DNA of 64,000 nt from Isoalcanivorax pacificus W11-5 (GCF_000299335.2 NZ_CP004387.1:1860001-1924000), one strand, 5' to 3'. Positions 30,273-39,421 are shown, numbered from the stretch's first letter. The notes: generated from the sequence alone by a model not told the origin. Numbers and translations: made by a program.

Positions 30273-31439
30273 CTATGCTAGCAGCAATCCCAGGGCATGG
30301 TCGATGACTGATTGGTCAGTGTAGAAGTGCGGTGACAGCCGAATGCCGCCGCCGCGCCTGGCGCAGACTACGCCCGCGGCCCGCAGACGCTCGAAGCAGG
30401 CCTCCAGTGGCTCATCCGGGCGCCAGGTGACAATGCCGGCGCGGCGGCCGGCGTCGGCCGGGCTGAGCACGGTGCCACGGCCGCTGGCGCGCAGTTGCCG
30501 GTCGATATAGTCGGTCCGCGCCAGCAGTGCCTCGCTGACCTGTTCCATGCCCACTTCCAGCAACAGCGACAGGCTGGCCGACAGCGCGTGGGTGGCGAGC
30601 ATGTTCGGGCTGCCGCATTCAAAGCGCCGGGCGCTCTGTGCCGGTGTCCAGTCGTCGCGGTCGTAGTTGCCGGCGTCTTCGATCATGTGCCAGCCATACT
30701 GTGTCAGCGCGAGCTGTTCGCGCACGCTGTCGCGGCAGTAGAACAGTGCCAGCCCCTCGGGCCCGAGCATCCATTTGTGGCCATCGGCGACAACGAAATC
30801 CGCGCAGCAGGCCTGCACGTCAAACGGCAGGGCGCCCAGGCTCTGGATGGCGTCGACGCAGAACAGCGTGCCGTTGGCCCGGCAGGCGTCGCCCAGCCGG
30901 GCCAGGTCCATGCGCAGGCCGGTGCCGTACTGCACCGAGCTGATCGACAGCAGACGGGTGCGGGGCGTCAGTGCCGCGATCAGGGCACCTTCCGGATCGT
31001 CCCCGCTGATGTCCACGCACAGGGTGTCGACACCGCGCGGGCGTAATGCCTGCCAGGGAATGCGGTTGGAGGGAAATTCCTGATCACTGGTCACGATCCT
31101 GTCCCCGGCCTGCCAGGGCAGGCCGGCGGCGATCAGCGACAGCCCCTCGGAGGTGTTCTTCAGCAGCGCAATGTCGTCTGTGGAGGGCGCGTTGATCAGG
31201 GTGCACAGTTGCGCACGCAAACGCGCTTCCATGGCATGCCAGCGTGGATAATCCGCAGCGCCACGGGTGACGTTTTCCTGCGCGAAGGCGGTGATGGCCT
31301 CCAGCGTGCGTCCGGGCCACGGTGCCACGGCGGCATGGTTGAGATAGCAGAGGTCCGCTGCCAGCGGAAATTCTGCGGCGATCTCCGCAGCCGGTGCCGG
31401 CAGGACCTGGGACAAGGGGAGGGAGGAACGGGATGCCAT
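30273..31439 (-). CDS. Class V PLP-dependent aminotransferase-like protein
   Basis: 388 residues, fold type I PLP enzyme of the class V group (cysteine desulfurase, kynureninase, isopenicillin N epimerase relatives). The Schiff-base lysine is in VADGHKWMLGPEG; DAIQSLGALPFDV holds the pyridine-N Asp; NHAAVAPWP is the N-terminal motif. No active-site loop Cys typical of NifS/SufS is obvious. The start is ATG 31439, 5 nt after GAGG; two further in-frame ATGs lie upstream. It is 6 bp from the YiiX-like gene, probably one transcript. Substrate unknown. Confidence 0.8.
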   Translation of the reverse strand: MASRSSLPLSQVLPAPAAEIAAEFPLAADLCYLNHAAVAPWPGRTLEAITAFAQENVTRGAADYPRWHAMEARLRAQLCTLINAPSTDDIALLKNTSEGLSLIAAGLPWQAGDRIVTSDQEFPSNRIPWQALRPRGVDTLCVDISGDDPEGALIAALTPRTRLLSISSVQYGTGLRMDLARLGDACRANGTLFCVDAIQSLGALPFDVQACCADFVVADGHKWMLGPEGLALFYCRDSVREQLALTQYGWHMIEDAGNYDRDDWTPAQSARRFECGSPNMLATHALSASLSLLLEVGMEQVSEALLARTDYIDRQLRASGRGTVLSPADAGRRAGIVTWRPDEPLEACFERLRAAGVVCARRGGGIRLSPHFYTDQSVIDHALGLLLA

Positions 31440-31748
31440 GCTGTGCCTCGTTGCCATTCGGGACGGTTGGCGTATCATCGCGCCGGGCCTGTTCTGATCG
31501 GTAGCCTTGGTCAGTGTCCCGTCATGGTAGTGCTTTTGCCCGGTGGCGGGCAGTGGGCTAGACTTCCGTGGCTTGTCGCAGGCTCTTTGCGCGCTCTTTT
31601 TGCGCGCCGGGCCAGCATCGCAGTCTGCCCCGTGGCGCTTGTCGGTGTCCGCTGCCTGCCGTTAATGTTGGAGCAGCATGCCTGGCCAGTGCCACGCCCG
31701 CAGTGGGGCTTCAGTCGGGCGGTGTGTCAATTCAGGAGAGCAGTGCAG

Positions 31749-32381
31749 ATGGGTGACCTGGAGAAAGCAGCACGCAAGGCGCAGGAATTCCGTCAACGTG
31801 AACGGGAAATCCTGGATGCCGCGCTGGCGTTGTTCCTCGAACAGGGGGAAGACCGCGTGACGGTGGAAATGATCGCCGACCGCGTGGGCATCGGCAAAGG
31901 CACTATCTACAAACACTTCGAAACCAAGAACGAAATCTACCTGCTGCTGATGATCCGTTACGAGGAAGATCTCGCCGAGATGTTCCGGCAGATCACCAGC
32001 TCCGGCGACAAGGAGAGCCTGCCGCGCGAGTATTTCCGCTTCCGCATCAGCGACCCGCGCCGTTATCAATTGTTCGACCGGCTGGAGAACAAGGTCATCA
32101 AGGATCATGCCGTGCCCGAGCTGGTCGAAAAGCTGCACGCCATCCGCTCTGCCAACCTGGACAATCTCGTGCGCACCATCGAAGCGCGCATGGACGACGG
32201 CACACTGGAGAATGTGCCGGCTTCCTACCACATTGCCGCGGCCTGGGCGCTGGTGCACGGCGGAGTGGCGCTGATGGAATCGCCGTTCTACCAGAAGTTC
32301 ATCGACGACAAGAGCGACTTCCTGGATTTCCTCGTCAGCATCGGTATCCGCATGGGCAACAAGGGCCAGCGCGGCAAGTGA
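31749..32381 (+). CDS. TetR-family transcriptional regulator
   Basis: 210 residues. N-terminal TetR helix-turn-helix (about 17-63): ILDAALALFLEQGEDRVTVE, then IADRVGIGKGTIYKHFETK. The rest is the helical ligand-binding and dimer domain. The frame is open far upstream, but ATG 31749 has AGGAG at 10 nt and begins the homologous region. The stop overlaps the DUF1285 gene (GTGA). Divergent from the aminotransferase gene about 310 bp away; that gap has no gene and no clear operator. Likely autoregulatory; ligand unknown. Confidence 0.88.
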   Translation: MGDLEKAARKAQEFRQREREILDAALALFLEQGEDRVTVEMIADRVGIGKGTIYKHFETKNEIYLLLMIRYEEDLAEMFRQITSSGDKESLPREYFRFRISDPRRYQLFDRLENKVIKDHAVPELVEKLHAIRSANLDNLVRTIEARMDDGTLENVPASYHIAAAWALVHGGVALMESPFYQKFIDDKSDFLDFLVSIGIRMGNKGQRGK

Positions 32382-32944
32382 CGACGCGCAAGCCGGACGA
32401 CATCCTGGCGCTCCTGCAGAAAGCCGAAAAGGACGAGCAGGGGCTGCCGCCGGTGCACCGCTGGCAGCCGGATTATCAGGCCGACATCGACATGCGCATC
32501 GCCCGCGACGGGCGCTGGTACTACCTGGGTACACCTATCAACCGTGCCGCCATGGTGCGCCTCTTCTCTACCATCATCCGCCGCGAGGGGGATGACTATT
32601 TCCTTGTCACACCAGTGGAAAAACTGCGTATCCAGGTGGATGACGCCCCCTTTGTGGCCGTCAGCCTGGAAGTGGTGCAGGACGAGGGCCGGCAGAAACT
32701 GGTGTTCACCACGCAGGTCGGCAGCACCGTGGTCGCCGGGCCGCGCCATCCCCTGCGCGTTGAAACCGACCCGCAGACCGGGGAGCCGGCGCCCTACCTG
32801 CGGGTGCGTGACAACCTGGAAGCCTTGCTCAGCCGCAACGTGTTTTATCAACTGGTGGAACAGGCGGCGCCGGTGCACCATGAGGGAGAATCCTGGCTGG
32901 CCACCGAAAGCGACGGCGAGCGTTTTCTGATCGGCCGGCTGTAA
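32378..32944 (+). CDS. DUF1285 protein
   Basis: 188 residues of the DUF1285 family (function unknown, two-domain all-beta type). Typical text: GRWYYLGTPINRAAMVRLFS, DDYFLVTPVEKLRIQVDDAPF. GTG start at 32378 overlaps the TetR stop, so it is co-translated with the regulator. Confidence 0.85.
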   Translation: MTTRKPDDILALLQKAEKDEQGLPPVHRWQPDYQADIDMRIARDGRWYYLGTPINRAAMVRLFSTIIRREGDDYFLVTPVEKLRIQVDDAPFVAVSLEVVQDEGRQKLVFTTQVGSTVVAGPRHPLRVETDPQTGEPAPYLRVRDNLEALLSRNVFYQLVEQAAPVHHEGESWLATESDGERFLIGRL

Positions 32945-32980
32945 TCACGTCACGCTTCATCTTCGCCAGGAATGGGCAGG

Positions 32981-33985
32981 ATGCATAACAATAATGATTC
33001 ACTGCGCCCCGCGATCAGCTGGCAGGGGCGCCTGGCCAACCGTCTCATGCGGCACCTGGTGAAACCGGTGATTGCCCGCGTGCCGCTGACACCGCGTGTA
33101 ATGCGCTTTTCCCAGCTTGGTTTCGATACCGTCACGCTCGCGTTGCCGGTGCACCCGGATGTGCATATTGCACCGGCGCAACCCGGCGGCGTGCCCGGCG
33201 AATGGCTGATGACCGGGCGTGAACTGGTGTCCGGCAGGGTGCTGCTGTACCTGCATGGCGGGGCGTATTTCTTCGGCTCACCACGTTCGCACCGGGCGCT
33301 GACCTGGCGCCTGAGCCGGGCCTGCCGGGCGCGGGTGCTGGCACTGGACTACCGGCAGCCGCCCAAGTGGCCCTATCCGGCCCCGCTGGAAGATACCGTG
33401 CGCGCATACCAGGGTTTGCTTGCACAGGGGTACCGGCCGGAGAATCTGGTCATCGCGGGGGATTCTGCCGGTGGCAATCTGGCACTGGTGGCAATGATCC
33501 GGTTGCGTGAAATGGGCGTGCCGTTGCCGGCGGCAGCCGTGCTGATCAGCCCGTGGACGGACCTCACCGTGAGCGGGCAGAGCGTGCGGGACAACGCCAG
33601 CGCCGATCCCCTGATTCCCGAGCGCACGCTGCGCTTTGCGGCGGCGGCCTATAGCCGTGGCAGCGACCCGGCCTCACCGCTGATCTCGCCGGCCTGGGCA
33701 GACCTGACCGGCCTGCCGCCGCTGCTGGTCCAGGCGGGCAGTACCGAAGTGCTGCGCAGTGACGCAGAGCGTATCGTGCAACAGGCACGCGAATGCCGTG
33801 TGGTGTGCGAATATCAGGTCTGGGAAAACATGCCGCATGTGTTCCAGGCGCTGGCCGGCTGGGTACCGGAAGCGTCGCTGGCGGTGCGGGAGATCGGTGC
33901 TTTCGTCCGCGAGCGTGTAGCCGCGGCGGGTGGGGAAGTGCATTGGCGCGCCAGTGCACAAGTGATCCGCGGTCGCCAGCGCTGA
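32981..33985 (+). CDS. Alpha/beta hydrolase, hormone-sensitive-lipase-type esterase
   Basis: About 334 residues. The HGGAYFFGS oxyanion motif and the GDSAGGNLA nucleophile elbow define the HSL (family IV) esterases; the acid and His are near QAGSTEVLRSDAE and MPHVFQ. These enzymes cleave short-to-medium acyl esters in the cytoplasm. ATG 32981 has AGGA 9 nt upstream; ATG 32972 is too close to that site. The protein begins with about 40 residues of a cap-like N-terminal helix region. Confidence 0.85.
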   Translation: MHNNNDSLRPAISWQGRLANRLMRHLVKPVIARVPLTPRVMRFSQLGFDTVTLALPVHPDVHIAPAQPGGVPGEWLMTGRELVSGRVLLYLHGGAYFFGSPRSHRALTWRLSRACRARVLALDYRQPPKWPYPAPLEDTVRAYQGLLAQGYRPENLVIAGDSAGGNLALVAMIRLREMGVPLPAAAVLISPWTDLTVSGQSVRDNASADPLIPERTLRFAAAAYSRGSDPASPLISPAWADLTGLPPLLVQAGSTEVLRSDAERIVQQARECRVVCEYQVWENMPHVFQALAGWVPEASLAVREIGAFVRERVAAAGGEVHWRASAQVIRGRQR

Positions 33986-34040
33986 GGCGACCACGTAAAC
34001 GGGGAACAGATGGCCGGCGGCCTGATGGCTGGCTGTTTGG

Positions 34041-34070
34041 TGGCTGATTGTTGAATGGCTGATTGTTAAA
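34041..34070. repeat. Tandem 15-bp direct repeat
   Basis: TGGCTGATTGTTGAA followed directly by TGGCTGATTGTTAAA, one mismatch. It lies between the esterase and the membrane redoxin, with related TGGCTG and TGGTGG words just upstream. Confidence 0.6.
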
Positions 34071-34089
34071 GGGGAGTACCGAACAGACG

Positions 34090-34962
34090 ATGGAGCGTCT
34101 CAAAGCTGTTTTTGTCTCGTTATATCTGCTGCTGACCAGCGTACTGGCGATCTGGGTGCTGTGGCAGTGCCTGGCGCACTGGCCGATGCTGCGCTGGAGC
34201 TGGCTCGGTGCCGCGCTGGCCTGCGCCGCATTGCCGTTGTGGCTGCTGGGCCTGTACTGGCGGCGCCCGCCGAGGGTGGCCGCGCATCTGCCCGGCGTGA
34301 CACTGGTGGTGTGGCTGGGCACCGGACTGGCGGTATTCGGCACCCTGGTGGACGACAACCCGGACTGGCGCCCGCTGGCCAGCGCGGCCGCCGGGCTGGC
34401 CGGGTTCCTGTTCTACCTGCTCTGGTACAGCCACCGCCCACCCCCGGAGGCGAATATCCAGCGTGGCATGCGGTTGCCGGCGGGTACGCTGCGTGTCGCA
34501 GACTGTGTCGACGGCCTTGATGCCCAGGCGATAGCGGCCCCGACGCTCTGGCTCTTTTTCCGGGGCAACTGGTCGCCGTTGTGCTGCGGCCAGGTGCGCG
34601 AACTGCTGGCGTTGGCGCCGCAGCTGGCCGGGCGGGGCATGCAACTGGTGCTGGTCAGCCCGCAACCGCTGCCACGTACCGAGGCATTGTGTCGTGGTGC
34701 CGCGTTGCAGAGTGTGCGGCTGTGTCAGGACCCCGGCCTGGCCTTTGCACGCAGTCTTGGCCTGGTACGGGAGGGCGGTATGCCGTGGTTACTGCGCGGG
34801 TTGTGGGGCCGTGATGTGCTGCACCCGACGCTGATGGTGACCGATGCAGACGGCGATCTGATCCTGCTGGCGCAGTGTGACAACGAGCGCAGCCGCCCGG
34901 ATACCGGGCCGGCACTGAAGGCGCTGGAGCGCGGGGCGTTGCGGGATGCCGAAGGGGAATGA
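34090..34962 (+). CDS. Membrane protein with a C-terminal redoxin-like domain
   Basis: 290 residues. Four membrane helices (about 8-27, 38-56, 69-87, 97-113) precede a peroxiredoxin-like (AhpC/TSA) domain. The family motif FRGxWCPxC appears as FRGNWSPLCCGQ (157-168): Ser162 stands where the first Cys is usual, while Cys165 and an additional Cys166 remain. Orientation predicted from the basic loop (YWRRPPR, 57-62) is uncertain. ATG 34090 is 13 nt after GGGGAG. It may be an unusual membrane-tethered thiol protein; a conventional peroxidase is unlikely. Confidence 0.65.
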   Translation: MERLKAVFVSLYLLLTSVLAIWVLWQCLAHWPMLRWSWLGAALACAALPLWLLGLYWRRPPRVAAHLPGVTLVVWLGTGLAVFGTLVDDNPDWRPLASAAAGLAGFLFYLLWYSHRPPPEANIQRGMRLPAGTLRVADCVDGLDAQAIAAPTLWLFFRGNWSPLCCGQVRELLALAPQLAGRGMQLVLVSPQPLPRTEALCRGAALQSVRLCQDPGLAFARSLGLVREGGMPWLLRGLWGRDVLHPTLMVTDADGDLILLAQCDNERSRPDTGPALKALERGALRDAEGE

Positions 34963-34967
34963 ACGAC

Positions 34968-34991
34968 GGGGCAGGGTGCACACCCTGCCCC
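34968..34991. terminator. Perfect GC hairpin between convergent genes
   Basis: GGGGCAGGGTG, 2-nt CA centre, CACCCTGCCCC: an 11-bp stem. No U-tract on either side, so its role as terminator is uncertain. Confidence 0.45.
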
Positions 34992-34998
34992 GGTGTGA

Positions 34999-36072
34999 TC
35001 AGGCCTTGCGGCCGGGCAGTACGTCGCGCAGTTTTGCCGCCATGTGACGGATGGCGTTTTCGGTATCGTCCCAGCCGATGCAGCCGTCAGTCACGGAGAC
35101 GCCGTATTCGAGCTGGCTCAGGTCCGCCGGAATCGACTGGTTGCCGTGCTTGAGGTTGGATTCCACCATCAGCCCGACAATCGACTGGTTGCCTTCCAGG
35201 ATCTGGTTGGTGATGTTTTCCATCACCAGTGTCTGCAAGGCCGGGTCCTTGTTGGAGTTGGCGTGGCTGCAGTCGACCATGATGTTGGTGGAGACATTGG
35301 CCTTGCCCAGCGCTTTCTCAGCCAGCGCCACGGACACGGAATCATAGTTCGGCTTGCCGCCGCCGCCACGCAGCACAACGTGTGCGTACGGGTTGCCTCG
35401 GGTCACGGTGACCGCAACCTTGCCGTCCGAGTCGATCCCCAGAAAACGGTGCGGGTGACGCACGCTGAGCATGGCATTGATGGCCACGTCCAGGCCGCCG
35501 TCGGTGCCGTTCTTGAAGCCCACCGGGCTGGACAGGCCGGAGGACATTTCCCGGTGGGTCTGCGATTCGGTGGTGCGCGCGCCGATGGCCGACCAGGTGA
35601 TCAGGTCCTGCATGTACTGCGGAGTGATCGGGTCCAGGGCTTCCGTGGCGGTGGGCAGGCCCATTTCGGCCATATCCAGCAGCAGCTTGCGGGCAATGTG
35701 CAGGCCGTCTTCGATCTTGAAGGTGTCGTTCATGTACGGGTCGTTGATCAACCCCTTCCAGCCGACGGTGGTGCGTGGCTTTTCGAAGTACACGCGCTGT
35801 ACCAGCAGCAGGGTGTCCTGGACTTCGTCCGCCAGTTTCTTCAGACGCGCGGCGTAGTCATGGGCGGCGTCCACATCATGGATAGAGCAGGGGCCGATCA
35901 CGATAAACAGACGCGGGTCCTTGCGGTCCAGAATGTCACGCACGGCCTGGCGGCCGGCGGCGACCGTCTCGCGTGCGCTGTCGGAAAGCGGCAGTTTCGC
36001 TTTCAGTTCGCGCGGCGTGGTCAGCAGCGTCTGTGATTCGATATTGAGATCGTCAACCTGTGTTTGCGCCAT
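34999..36072 (-). CDS. aroG: 3-deoxy-7-phosphoheptulonate (DAHP) synthase, class I
   Basis: 357 residues. First step of the shikimate pathway: phosphoenolpyruvate plus erythrose 4-phosphate gives DAHP. AroFGH-type text: IVIGPCSIHD with the metal Cys, ARKLLLDMAEMGLPTATEALD, GARTTESQTHREM, MVDCSHANSNKD. Which isozyme (Phe-, Tyr- or Trp-sensitive) cannot be told from the sequence alone; the symbol marks the family. Confidence 0.92.
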   Translation of the reverse strand: MAQTQVDDLNIESQTLLTTPRELKAKLPLSDSARETVAAGRQAVRDILDRKDPRLFIVIGPCSIHDVDAAHDYAARLKKLADEVQDTLLLVQRVYFEKPRTTVGWKGLINDPYMNDTFKIEDGLHIARKLLLDMAEMGLPTATEALDPITPQYMQDLITWSAIGARTTESQTHREMSSGLSSPVGFKNGTDGGLDVAINAMLSVRHPHRFLGIDSDGKVAVTVTRGNPYAHVVLRGGGGKPNYDSVSVALAEKALGKANVSTNIMVDCSHANSNKDPALQTLVMENITNQILEGNQSIVGLMVESNLKHGNQSIPADLSQLEYGVSVTDGCIGWDDTENAIRHMAAKLRDVLPGRKA

Positions 36073-36156
36073 GATGCCGGTGGTCCTGTTGCATGTCGTT
36101 CAGGGACAGGCAGTCTAGCGGAATCCCGGCAGTGAAGAAACACGGTGCAAATGCCA

Positions 36157-36879
36157 TCACCGGCCGTCCAGCAGGCTGTCCACCCAGGCGGGCACCAGTA
36201 CCGACGCAAGGCCTTCACGATGCTCCCGGAAGGCGGTACGCACCCGCGACGCCTCCAGATTCAGCTCCAGCGTATGGGCTCCCGCGTCGTTCGCCACGTC
36301 GACAAATCCCGCCGCCGGATAGACGTTGCCGGAAGTGCCGATACTGACAAACAGCGTGCAGCGCGACAGCGCCTCATGGATGTCATCCATCTGCAATGGC
36401 ATCTCACCAAACCAGACCACATGCGGACGCAGGCAACCGGTGCTGCGGCAGGCGGGGCAGGGCGTGTCGCCATCAATGTCGCCGCTCACATCGGCGACCG
36501 CCTGGCACAGCCGGCAGCGTCCCTTGAGCAGTTCGCCGTGCATGTGAATCAGGGCCTGGCTGCCCGCACGCTCGTGCAGGTTGTCGATGTTCTGGGTGAC
36601 CACCAGTACCTGGCCGGGCAGGGCCTGTTCCAGCCGCGCCAGGGCATGGTGTGCCGGGTTGGGCGCAAGTGTCGGTGCATGCAGTTGCCGGCGGCGTTCA
36701 TTATAGAAACGCTGCACCAGCCCCGGCTGGCGCAGGAACGCCTCCGGCGTGGCCACGTCCTCCAGCCGGTGGTTCTCCCACAGGCCATCATCACCGCGAA
36801 AGGTCCGGATGCCGGACTCGGCAGAAATGCCTGCCCCGGTCAGAATCACAATGTTCAATGCATCGCGGCTTTCGCGCAC
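36157..36879 (-). CDS. cobB: NAD-dependent protein deacylase (sirtuin, SIRT5/CobB type)
   Basis: 240 residues. NAD motif [10 protein letters not shown] (15-24), TQNID (95-99), catalytic His114 in IHMHGEL, zinc ligands Cys122, Cys125, Cys141, Cys144. Tyr59 and Arg62 (FYNERR) match the pair that gives class III sirtuins preference for succinyl and malonyl lysine, so desuccinylase activity is expected. GTG start 36879 is 5 nt after AGGAGG. It is divergent from the next gene with only 29 bp between. Confidence 0.9.
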   Translation of the reverse strand: MRESRDALNIVILTGAGISAESGIRTFRGDDGLWENHRLEDVATPEAFLRQPGLVQRFYNERRRQLHAPTLAPNPAHHALARLEQALPGQVLVVTQNIDNLHERAGSQALIHMHGELLKGRCRLCQAVADVSGDIDGDTPCPACRSTGCLRPHVVWFGEMPLQMDDIHEALSRCTLFVSIGTSGNVYPAAGFVDVANDAGAHTLELNLEASRVRTAFREHREGLASVLVPAWVDSLLDGR

Positions 36880-36908
36880 AGTGGCCTCCTGACGTTATAC
36901 TGCCGCCC

Positions 36909-37283
36909 ATGACCGATACCATCATCCAGTCTCATGAACGGTGCGCCCTCGCAGAACGCGGGGACGTGAACCTGCTGTATTTTCACCATCATATGGTGCT
37001 GATGATCAGCGCTGAAGCGGTGGGCCTCTACCGCGACCGCCAGGCCGTGACCGACCCGCTTGGCAACGGCGTGCTCGGCTTCGAACTGATCCCGCCGCCG
37101 ATGCGCCCGGACTGGCACGAGGAACAGGGCTTCGTGCGGGAACAGATTGCCGGTTTTGTCGGCCTGACGTCCGGCGCGGTACTGTTTATCCGTCCCGATG
37201 GCGTGGCATTGTACCCGGACGGGCCGTCCGCACTGCGCAACCAGGCCATGCAGTGGCTGATCCCCTTCACCCCGCGACAGTAA
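36909..37283 (+). CDS. Conserved hypothetical protein
   Basis: 124 residues, not recognised. It has no signal peptide or membrane segment. It begins MTDTIIQSHERC and contains a HHH run at 26-28 and the text FELIPPPMRPDW. Only 29 bp separate it from divergent cobB and 15 bp from the downstream GNAT-nitrilase gene, so it is likely the first gene of that operon. Confidence 0.6.
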   Translation: MTDTIIQSHERCALAERGDVNLLYFHHHMVLMISAEAVGLYRDRQAVTDPLGNGVLGFELIPPPMRPDWHEEQGFVREQIAGFVGLTSGAVLFIRPDGVALYPDGPSALRNQAMQWLIPFTPRQ

Positions 37284-37298
37284 CCTTCGAGGGCTCCT

Positions 37299-38843
37299 AT
37301 GGGCGAGGAAAGTACCAAACTCCGGTTGCGTGCGTTGTCCGAGGACGACTATCCGCAACTGGCGGAACTGATGAACATGGTCTACGCGGATATCGGTGGC
37401 GCCTGGCCGGAAGATACCGTGCGCGCCCTGATGCGGCTGTTCCCCGAGGGCCAGCTCTGCATCGTCGACAACGACGAACTGGTGGCCGCTGCACTGACCA
37501 TCAAGGTGAAATACGACCGTTTCTCCAACCCGCACCGCTACGAAGACCTGATCACCGAAAACCAGGTTCATTCGCATGATGACGAGGGCGACGCGCTGTA
37601 CGGCCTGGATGTGTTCGTACACCCGGAATTCCGGGGCTACCGCCTGGGCCGGCGGCTGTACGAGGCGCGCAAGGAACTCTGCCGCGAAGAAAACCTGCGC
37701 GCCATCCTGGCAGGCGGGCGTCTGCCGGGCTACGCCGCGCATGCCGACACGCTGTCGGTCACCGACTATATCGAACAGGTCGAGCGGCAAAAGCTGTACG
37801 ACCCGATCCTGTCGTTCCAGTTGTCCAACGGCTTTGACGTCAAGCGCCTGCTCAAGCGCTACCTGCCGGAAGACGAAGACTCACGTGGTTACGCCACACT
37901 GCTGGAATGGGACAACATCCTCTACATGCCGGAGCCGGAAGATGAGTCCGGCTACGTCAGCAAGACCATTGTGCGGCTGGGCGTGGTACAGCGCCGCATG
38001 CGCGCGGCACGTTCCGTGGAAGACCTGCTCAGCCAGGTGGAATTCTTCGTCGATGCGCTGTCGGATTACCGCGCGGATTTTGCCGTGCTGCCCGAATTTT
38101 TCAGCGCGCCGTTGATGGGGCTGGAGGCAGAGTTGCCGTCCATCGATGCGATCCGTTTCCTGGCCGGTTTCACCGAAGAAATCCGCGATGCCGTGTCCGA
38201 CCTGGCCGTGAGCTACAACATCAATATCGTGGCCGGCTCCATGCCGTTAGTGGACAACGGCAACGTTTACAACGTGGCCTACCTCTGCCGGCGTGACGGC
38301 ACCGTGGAAGAACAGCGCAAGGTGCACATCACACCGGGCGAACGTCGTGACTGGGGCATCGAGGGCGGCGACCATATCCAGGTATTCGAAACCGACGCCG
38401 GGCGTATCGGCATCCTGATCTGCTACGACGTGGAATTCCCCGAGCTGGGCCGCATCCTCGCCGAGCAGGGCATGGAAATCCTGATCGTGCCGTTCTGGAC
38501 CGATACCAAGAACGGTTACCTGCGCGTGCGTCACTGCGCCCAGGCACGCGCTATCGAAAACGAATGCTACGTGGCCATTTCCGGCTCGGTCGGCAACCTG
38601 CCACGGGTGGACAACGTCGATATCCAGTACGCGCAATCGGCCGTTTTCACCCCCAGCGATTTCTACTTCCCGCACGACGGCATCATCAGCGAGGCGGTGC
38701 CGAACACCGAGATGCTGCTGTTCGCCGACGTGGACCTGGAAAAACTGAAACTGCTGCACAAGGAAGGCTCGGTGACCAATCTCAAGGACCGCCGTCACGA
38801 CATGTACCGCCTCAAATGGCGCAGCCAGGTGGGGGCGGAGTAG
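37299..38843 (+). CDS. GNAT acetyltransferase-nitrilase (carbon-nitrogen hydrolase) fusion
   Basis: 514 residues. Residues about 8-200 form a GNAT domain with acetyl-CoA loop RGYRLGRRLYEAR. Residues about 225-505 form a nitrilase-superfamily amidohydrolase with the Glu-Lys-Cys triad: Glu in VLPEFF, Lys in QRKVHITPGER, Cys in ILICYDVEFPE. The fusion occurs as one gene in many bacteria. The coupled reaction is not known; it may acylate and hydrolyse a common amide metabolite. Confidence 0.9.
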   Translation: MGEESTKLRLRALSEDDYPQLAELMNMVYADIGGAWPEDTVRALMRLFPEGQLCIVDNDELVAAALTIKVKYDRFSNPHRYEDLITENQVHSHDDEGDALYGLDVFVHPEFRGYRLGRRLYEARKELCREENLRAILAGGRLPGYAAHADTLSVTDYIEQVERQKLYDPILSFQLSNGFDVKRLLKRYLPEDEDSRGYATLLEWDNILYMPEPEDESGYVSKTIVRLGVVQRRMRAARSVEDLLSQVEFFVDALSDYRADFAVLPEFFSAPLMGLEAELPSIDAIRFLAGFTEEIRDAVSDLAVSYNINIVAGSMPLVDNGNVYNVAYLCRRDGTVEEQRKVHITPGERRDWGIEGGDHIQVFETDAGRIGILICYDVEFPELGRILAEQGMEILIVPFWTDTKNGYLRVRHCAQARAIENECYVAISGSVGNLPRVDNVDIQYAQSAVFTPSDFYFPHDGIISEAVPNTEMLLFADVDLEKLKLLHKEGSVTNLKDRRHDMYRLKWRSQVGAE

Positions 38844-38890
38844 CCGCCCCTGGCAGGGTGTTGAAAAAGCCTCTTCGATGCGTTTTCAAG

Positions 38891-38921
38891 CCACCTTTGC
38901 GGCGCAGGTCCGCAAAGGTGG
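38891..38921. repeat. Perfect 12-bp inverted repeat
   Basis: CCACCTTTGCGG, 7-nt spacer, CCGCAAAGGTGG, about 50 bp after the GNAT-nitrilase stop. No U-tract. It may be a REP-like element or processing hairpin. Confidence 0.6.
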
Positions 38922-39009
38922 ACACGGAAAATCAATCGCTTATCGCGTTTTGACGGCCTACAGCCTGCCAGGCAGCAAAAAGACTACGGCAACAGACCGC
39001 AAAGGCTGA

Positions 39010-39031
39010 CAGCCATCCGGGTGGATGGCTG
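39010..39031. repeat. Perfect 9-bp inverted repeat
   Basis: CAGCCATCC, loop GGGT, GGATGGCTG, in the roughly 300-bp non-coding stretch before higB. The remainder of that stretch shows nothing further apart from the hig operators. Confidence 0.55.
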
Positions 39032-39102
39032 ACGTCGTTTCCCGCCCGGGCTTGCTACCGTCCTGCTGACATTCACGCAGGGGGTCGTCATGTTCTCGAT
39101 AT

Positions 39103-39137
39103 TAACGTTTGACGTTATTAACGCATCGCGTTATTGT
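39103..39137 (+). promoter_or_regulatory. higBA promoter with two overlapping operators
   Basis: Two inverted repeats with identical arms: TAACG-N5-CGTTA at 39103-39117 and at 39119-39133, centres 16 bp apart. They cover a sigma-70-like promoter, TTGACG (39109-39114), 17 bp, TATTGT (39132-39137). HigA-type antitoxins bind TTAACG-containing palindromes in Pseudomonas, so this is the likely autoregulatory site. The predicted transcript start falls on the higB ATG. Confidence 0.75.
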
Positions 39138-39142
39138 TCGCC

Positions 39143-39421
39143 ATGATCGTGTCATTCCGATGCCGGGATACGCAACGGCTGGCAGCGGGGCAGTGCGTCC
39201 CGCGTTTCAGTGCGGTGGCCAGGGTGGTACTGCGCAAGCTGCGGCAGTTACAGATTGCCAGCGAGCTCAGTGACCTGCGCGTCCCGCCCGGCAACCGGCT
39301 TGAGTCTCTCTTTGGTGACCGCGCCGGTTACTACAGCATCCGGGTGAACGATCAGTTCCGTCTCTGCTTCCGCTGGACGCCGCTTGGCCCGGCCGAGGTG
39401 GAGATCGTCGATTACCACTGA
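39143..39421 (+). CDS. higB: HigB-type (RelE-superfamily) toxin
   Basis: 92 residues, the usual size for HigB/GraT ribosome-dependent mRNA endonucleases. Typical text: RKLRQLQIASELSDLRVPPGNRLESL, GYYSIRVNDQFRLCFRW and the closing VEIVDYH. It precedes its antitoxin, the inverted order characteristic of hig loci. ATG 39143 was preferred to ATG 39134, which would lie on the predicted -10 element. Confidence 0.88.
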   Translation: MIVSFRCRDTQRLAAGQCVPRFSAVARVVLRKLRQLQIASELSDLRVPPGNRLESLFGDRAGYYSIRVNDQFRLCFRWTPLGPAEVEIVDYH

